Shown: positions 60,513 through 64,000 of the stretch, in pieces | Position numbering within the stretch: the stretch's first letter is position 1 | Layout of the letters: every line of letters starts with the position of its first letter | Assembly (NCBI GenBank): GCA_030062745.1 | Contig: CP099845.1 | Coordinates: 17,834,903-17,898,902 of the forward strand | DNA length: 64,000 nucleotides | Source of the DNA: Capitulum mitella | Lineage: Eukaryota > Arthropoda > Thecostraca > Pollicipedomorpha > Pollicipedidae | Direction: 5' to 3' | Notes under the pieces: generated by a model | Databases searched by the model: none | The model's input: only the letters and a program-made list of their open reading frames with translations | Told to the model about the DNA's origin: nothing | Position numbers and translations under genes: made by a program

Positions 60513-62174
60513 CTAGCCTTGGTAGGTGGCGCTGGCGATCTTTTTGGTCTTCGTGGTGACCTGCTCGTCGACGTGGGACGAGTTGGTGCTGGTGACCACT
60601 GTGGAGCCGCGGTGCGAGCGGGAGAAGCGGCAGCGACCGTCGGCGCCGCAGCCGGCGCTGCTCGAGCCGCGCCGCCGGCGCCGCTCCTCGCCGATATCGA
60701 CGCGGCGCAGCTGGGTGCTGTTGTCGGCGGTGGTCGTCGCCCCCTCCTGCAGCAGGGCGGGCCCGCCCTGCGCAGCCGTGAGCGTGCGCTGCGCCGTGCG
60801 GCGGGCGCGGCCGGACGCGGTCACCTGGTCGCGGCGCACGCTGCCGCGCTCGATGTCCTCGGACCTGTCCGCGCGGCAGCCGGGGCAGGAGCTGGCCTGG
60901 GCGCGCCGCTCGGTGCCCCGCCGGCGGGTCGTCGTGTCCGTCTGGTTGGCGCTCTCGGCCGACGACTGGCTGGTGGTGACGTCGACGCTGCCGAGGCCGT
61001 CTCGCTCCAGCAGGCGGCGCTCGGAGCGGCCGCGCGCCGTGCCGCTGCTGGAGGACGTCTGGTCGACGGTGCCGCGCTCGGCCGTCTCGCGGCCTGCCTC
61101 GGTCACGACGCCGCCGCGCTCCTGCCGCGTCCGCCGCGCCGAGCCGCTGCTGAAGTCGACCGCGCGCTCGCCGCTGCCGCTCGTGACGCGCGCGGTCTCG
61201 CTGATGACCTGCTCGATGCTCTGGCCGCGGAGCGCGCCGCCCTGCCCGGCGACCGTCGGCGTGCCGGCGCCGAACACCTGCGACGCGTCCAGCGTCGCCG
61301 TGCCGTTGGTGTCGATCCTCCTGCTCTGCACGCTGGCCGTGTCGGTGGTGTTCTGGCGGTCGCGGCCGCGAGTTCGGCGCCTGCCGACGTCGCTCCGGAC
61401 GTCTCGCCGCCGGCCGTCGGCGAAGGTCAGCGTCTGCTCCGACGCGTCGGTCGTGGTGTCGACGCGGTCGAGCCGCGTGTCGAGCGCGCGGCGGCGCTGG
61501 GTCGAGAACAGGCTGGTGTTGATGCGCAGTCCGCCGTCGGTGCCCAGCTGCACGCCCCGCAGCGCGGCGCCCGGCAGCGTCGGGATCCTGCCGCGGAAAC
61601 TGCTGGTCAGCCCGACGGTCAGCGAGCCGTTGACTCTGCTCCTGATGTCCGTGTCGAAGACGGTCACCTGGCCGCCCTCGCGGCCGGAAACGCGACGCCG
61701 AAGGCCGCCCACCAGCTTCAAGGTGCTGCTGTGCGAGTCGTTGTCAACGCTGGTGACCTCGCCTCTCGAGCCGACGCGGCGCGAGCCCACCCGGCTGGTG
61801 GTCTCCAGCGAGATGAACGACAGCGCGTACAGCCGGTACAGGCCGTCACGCCCGGCGGCGATCAGGTCGGCGCAGCGCTCGACTGGCACCCGGTTGCAGC
61901 CCGTCATCAGCCGGTCCGCCACGCAGCCCCAGCCAGCCTGCCGGTGCACGGGGTGGCCGCGCGCGCCGCTGCTGCAGAAACGGCGGCACGCCTCCAGGCT
62001 GGTCACGCCCGGCGCCGGAACGAACTTGTCCAGCAGTGACGTCTTGCAGCACTGGTACACCGCGGACGGCGGCGACGCCGCTGTCGCCGCCGCCGCCTTC
62101 GCTGCCGCCGCCGAGCTGACGGCGGGCGCCGTCGCCGCCGCCGCCGAGCCGACCAGCAACACCAGTCGCAGCAT
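60513..62174 (-). CDS. Predicted secreted Ser/Thr/Arg-rich protein with N-terminal cysteine module
   Basis: A single 553-codon frame runs from ATG 62174 (A at -3) to TAG at 60515-60513. The frame is open upstream to 62207, but only from a TTG codon. Almost all codons end in G or C, which separates it from the long overlapping + strand frames. Residues 1-20 form a signal peptide (MLRLVLLVGSAAAATAPA), followed by an Ala-rich stretch. Residues 40-105 hold seven cysteines (YQCCK, EACRRFC, GWGCV, TGCNR, ERCAD). The remaining ~440 residues are rich in Ser, Thr, Arg, Asp and Gly, poor in Lys and hydrophobics, with eight N-glycosylation sequons (such as NGS, NTT, NGT, NST) and two late cysteine pairs (SCPGC; GCGADGRC). 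No transmembrane segment. An extracellular matrix, cuticle, mineral-associated or adhesive role would fit the composition, but I recognise no family. Confidence 0.8.
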   Translation of the reverse strand: MLRLVLLVGSAAAATAPAVSSAAAAKAAAATAASPPSAVYQCCKTSLLDKFVPAPGVTSLEACRRFCSSGARGHPVHRQAGWGCVADRLMTGCNRVPVERCADLIAAGRDGLYRLYALSFISLETTSRVGSRRVGSRGEVTSVDNDSHSSTLKLVGGLRRRVSGREGGQVTVFDTDIRSRVNGSLTVGLTSSFRGRIPTLPGAALRGVQLGTDGGLRINTSLFSTQRRRALDTRLDRVDTTTDASEQTLTFADGRRRDVRSDVGRRRTRGRDRQNTTDTASVQSRRIDTNGTATLDASQVFGAGTPTVAGQGGALRGQSIEQVISETARVTSGSGERAVDFSSGSARRTRQERGGVVTEAGRETAERGTVDQTSSSSGTARGRSERRLLERDGLGSVDVTTSQSSAESANQTDTTTRRRGTERRAQASSCPGCRADRSEDIERGSVRRDQVTASGRARRTAQRTLTAAQGGPALLQEGATTTADNSTQLRRVDIGEERRRRRGSSSAGCGADGRCRFSRSHRGSTVVTSTNSSHVDEQVTTKTKKIASATYQG

Positions 62175-62330
62175 CGTGACTGACGCCTGGGGGTCCGGCC
62201 CAGTCAACCCGACCTCCGACCGTCGCCGGCGGACGTTACCCCCGCCTGACCTTCTGCCGCCCGGCGTCGACGTGGCCGCGGCCTGACTGGCGCCGCGGTC
62301 GGGCGTTGTTCTCCACGGTTAACCGCATGG
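62175..62330 (-). promoter_or_regulatory. GC-rich upstream region of the - strand gene
   Basis: On the minus strand GCGTCAGTCACG lies immediately before the ATG and contains TCAGT, the arthropod-type initiator. A leader of under 10 bases would be unusual, so it may be coincidence, or the 5' UTR may lie in an upstream exon. No TATA box is evident. Confidence 0.25.
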
Positions 62331-63677
62331 CGAGTGGCAACTGGCAGACGTGAGGCCATCAGGGATGGCTCGTCCCACGCATGCATCTGGCTTCTGTCCC
62401 GCGGCGACTGTGTTTATTTATTTATTGATTTATTTACGCCATGGGATCATCCTCATAAACATGACCGAGCTCGCAGGTGCTCTCTCGATCCCGAGTCATC
62501 ACATGTGAAGGATACAAGAGGTAAGACACACACGCAGGACACACACAGTGTTATGACCTGCAGGACAGCACGTCGAGGGTAATTGTGTACTTAATCTGTG
62601 TTCCATTTCAGCTTCGAACCGCGAGCGGGGACTTGCACTTGCCTGCTCCTGTGTTTTAGATGCTTCTGTTTGCTGCTTCATATGTAAGTCATTACACAGC
62701 AGGGTTTATCTTTTGTGTTTGTGCATGTGTTGCACTTTACAAACTGCTTAGATCGGTGAACGTTTTCGCGGTTTCGAAATTAGCAAAGTCTGATAAAATC
62801 GCAAAATAATTCCACCAAACGTCATGGTTTCACATCGCAGGCGTGTCGTTCTATACCTAAATGACCTGCGTGAAAATTTCGAGACATGAAAGGTACGAAA
62901 TAGCTATGAATTTTCGAACTATGAGAATTTGAGCTGTGAAATAGGCGAATACTAGATTTTATGTCATCTCTTTTGTACTAATAATGGTACAACAGATGAT
63001 ACGACGAACACCAGAAATACACGCGACTTACAGGCGTCAAAACTTTAAGCTAAATTGACCTTGTGCAACCTTGACGTCATGGATATATTTATCTGCGTTC
63101 CAAACACATTTACAGCATGTTTCAGCGAAAACAAAGCCTTAGACATTCAGGAGAATGTGACTACACCGACCGTACAAAAAGCCAATATTTTCCCTTCATT
63201 TTCACCTTCTTCTGAAACGCCCAGATTTGAGGTCAAGTGCCCATTTCTGGATCTAATAGCTAAATCATGCCTTTGTGTTACTGCTAGTTCTTTTGGAGCC
63301 AATTTAAGGTAATTTTCAGCCAAACTGTGTGCTTGTAGTTGAACCTTAGTTGACTTCTGGTGGTAATAACTCGATTGAAAGAATTATAGGTGCTTTCTTG
63401 TCGTCTCGCCGTGGCCTTTCCAACAGTGTTTTTCATTTGTTATGGGTTTTGCGCAGTAACGTCAGAATACCAGAAACATGTGTAGGGGGCGTGGCACCCT
63501 GCGGGGCGTTTCTCTCCGCAGGATAAAATTTTTGTCAAATTTTCAAAAAGGTGAGCGATCATGACACCCGCCCCGTTTTCTACACCTATGCCTTCACAGT
63601 TCTTCAGATATGGGATTCTTATGAGCCACATCGCCCCAGACCATCGAAAGTGGCTCCTGAAGCCAGCATGGCGAGGC
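62331..63677. other. Region without a supported gene
   Basis: Short frames only; a TTTATT-type AT repeat lies near 62415-62435. A GC-rich stem (CCTGCGGGGCG / CTCCGCAGG) at about 63498-63522 has no matching element end. Confidence 0.4.
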
Positions 63678-64000
63678 TTAACCCTATTCCCGGCAGGGGG
63701 GCGGAATCCGCCCCCCTCGGGTTTTTTGCTTGCCAATTCCAGGCGTTTCGACGCAGCTTCACGAAACTTGGTGACTTTTCCTAGATATTTTTTCTACGCG
63801 ATGTGACAAAATTTCAAAATTCTACTTTGCTCAGGGGCGGAGCCAGGCAACGTTTTTGGGAGGCATCTCAGGACATGTTGAGGGTAAAATGAAAATGTCT
63901 GTCCACAACAGAGTTTTAAAGCTAGAACTTAAAATTTTATATGGATGTATAGCTAAATAGTTGGGCAATGTGCAGATGTAATTTTGTTTATCTGAGGTCA
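63678..64000 (+). mobile_element. Family 1 piggyBac-like element, copy 8 (cut by window end)
   Basis: TTAA at 63678-63681 begins the element, with left end TTAACCCTATTCCCGGCAGG followed by the GC hairpin and the usual TTTTTTGCTTGCC, CAGCTTCACGAAACTTGGTG and GGGGCGGAGCCAGGCAACG blocks. The rest lies beyond the window. Confidence 0.9.

Noticed and set aside
60381-62286. Two long + strand frames (552 and 586 codons) overlapping the - strand gene
   Set aside because: They are shadows of GC-rich coding DNA. The - strand frame has the signal peptide, an ATG in good context and G/C-ending codons throughout.

Overview
The window is nuclear DNA of a multicellular animal, most likely a marine or other invertebrate. 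The reasons are spliced gene structure, GC-rich coding islands in an AT-richer repeat-laden background, many short non-autonomous DNA transposons, (TA)n microsatellites, a tRNA-like SINE head and a decayed LTR retrotransposon. I cannot name the phylum or species. No CRISPR array, rRNA, intact tRNA or operon was seen, and most of the window is non-coding.

Mobile elements dominate. Seven full copies and one partial copy of a ~1.22 kb element (family 1) lie at 2850-4064, 9607-10829, 15306-16528, 18331-19555, 31994-33244, 45095-46298, 49217-50440 and 63678-64000. An older shortened copy lies at 33728-34577. All are bounded by TTAA, with inverted ends TTAACCCTATTCCCGG, as expected of the piggyBac superfamily. 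Two further families share the TTAA boundary, a GC-rich hairpin near each end and one end carrying an extra spacer: family 2 (36683-37922) and family 3 (26998-28020; partial 58215-58689). A 181-codon ORF at 17347-17892 resembles the N-terminal part of a piggyBac-type transposase. All three families carry AGGTCA motifs in arrangements that resemble nuclear-receptor sites.

Two protein genes are well supported, both encoding predicted secreted proteins of no family I recognise. The first is on the + strand and can be assembled from three exons whose phases agree (33371-33523, 38904-39030, 40214-40890; 318 aa). It has a signal peptide, a furin-like RQRR site, a plausible TATA/Inr and a poly(A) signal; introns 1 and 2 separate the exons, and intron 1 hosts transposons. 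The second is on the - strand (62174-60513; 553 aa): a signal peptide, a seven-cysteine N-terminal module and a long Ser/Thr/Arg/Asp-rich tail.

Region by region: 1-5 kb, one element and microsatellites; 5-6.5 and 9-13.7 kb, degenerate ~21 bp minisatellites and a paralogous segmental repeat that gives a filled/empty site for one transposon; 15-20 kb, two elements around the transposase-like ORF; 19.9-21.7 kb, a reverse-oriented gag-protease retrotransposon remnant with a primer-binding site; 22-31 kb, sparse; 32-41 kb, the first gene; 41-56 kb, sparse, with two elements and ~43 bp repeats; 58.7-59.3 kb, a homopolymer block that may be a sequencing artefact; 59.4-62.3 kb, a SINE-like sequence and the second gene. 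All calls come from reading the sequence; no alignment or database search was run.
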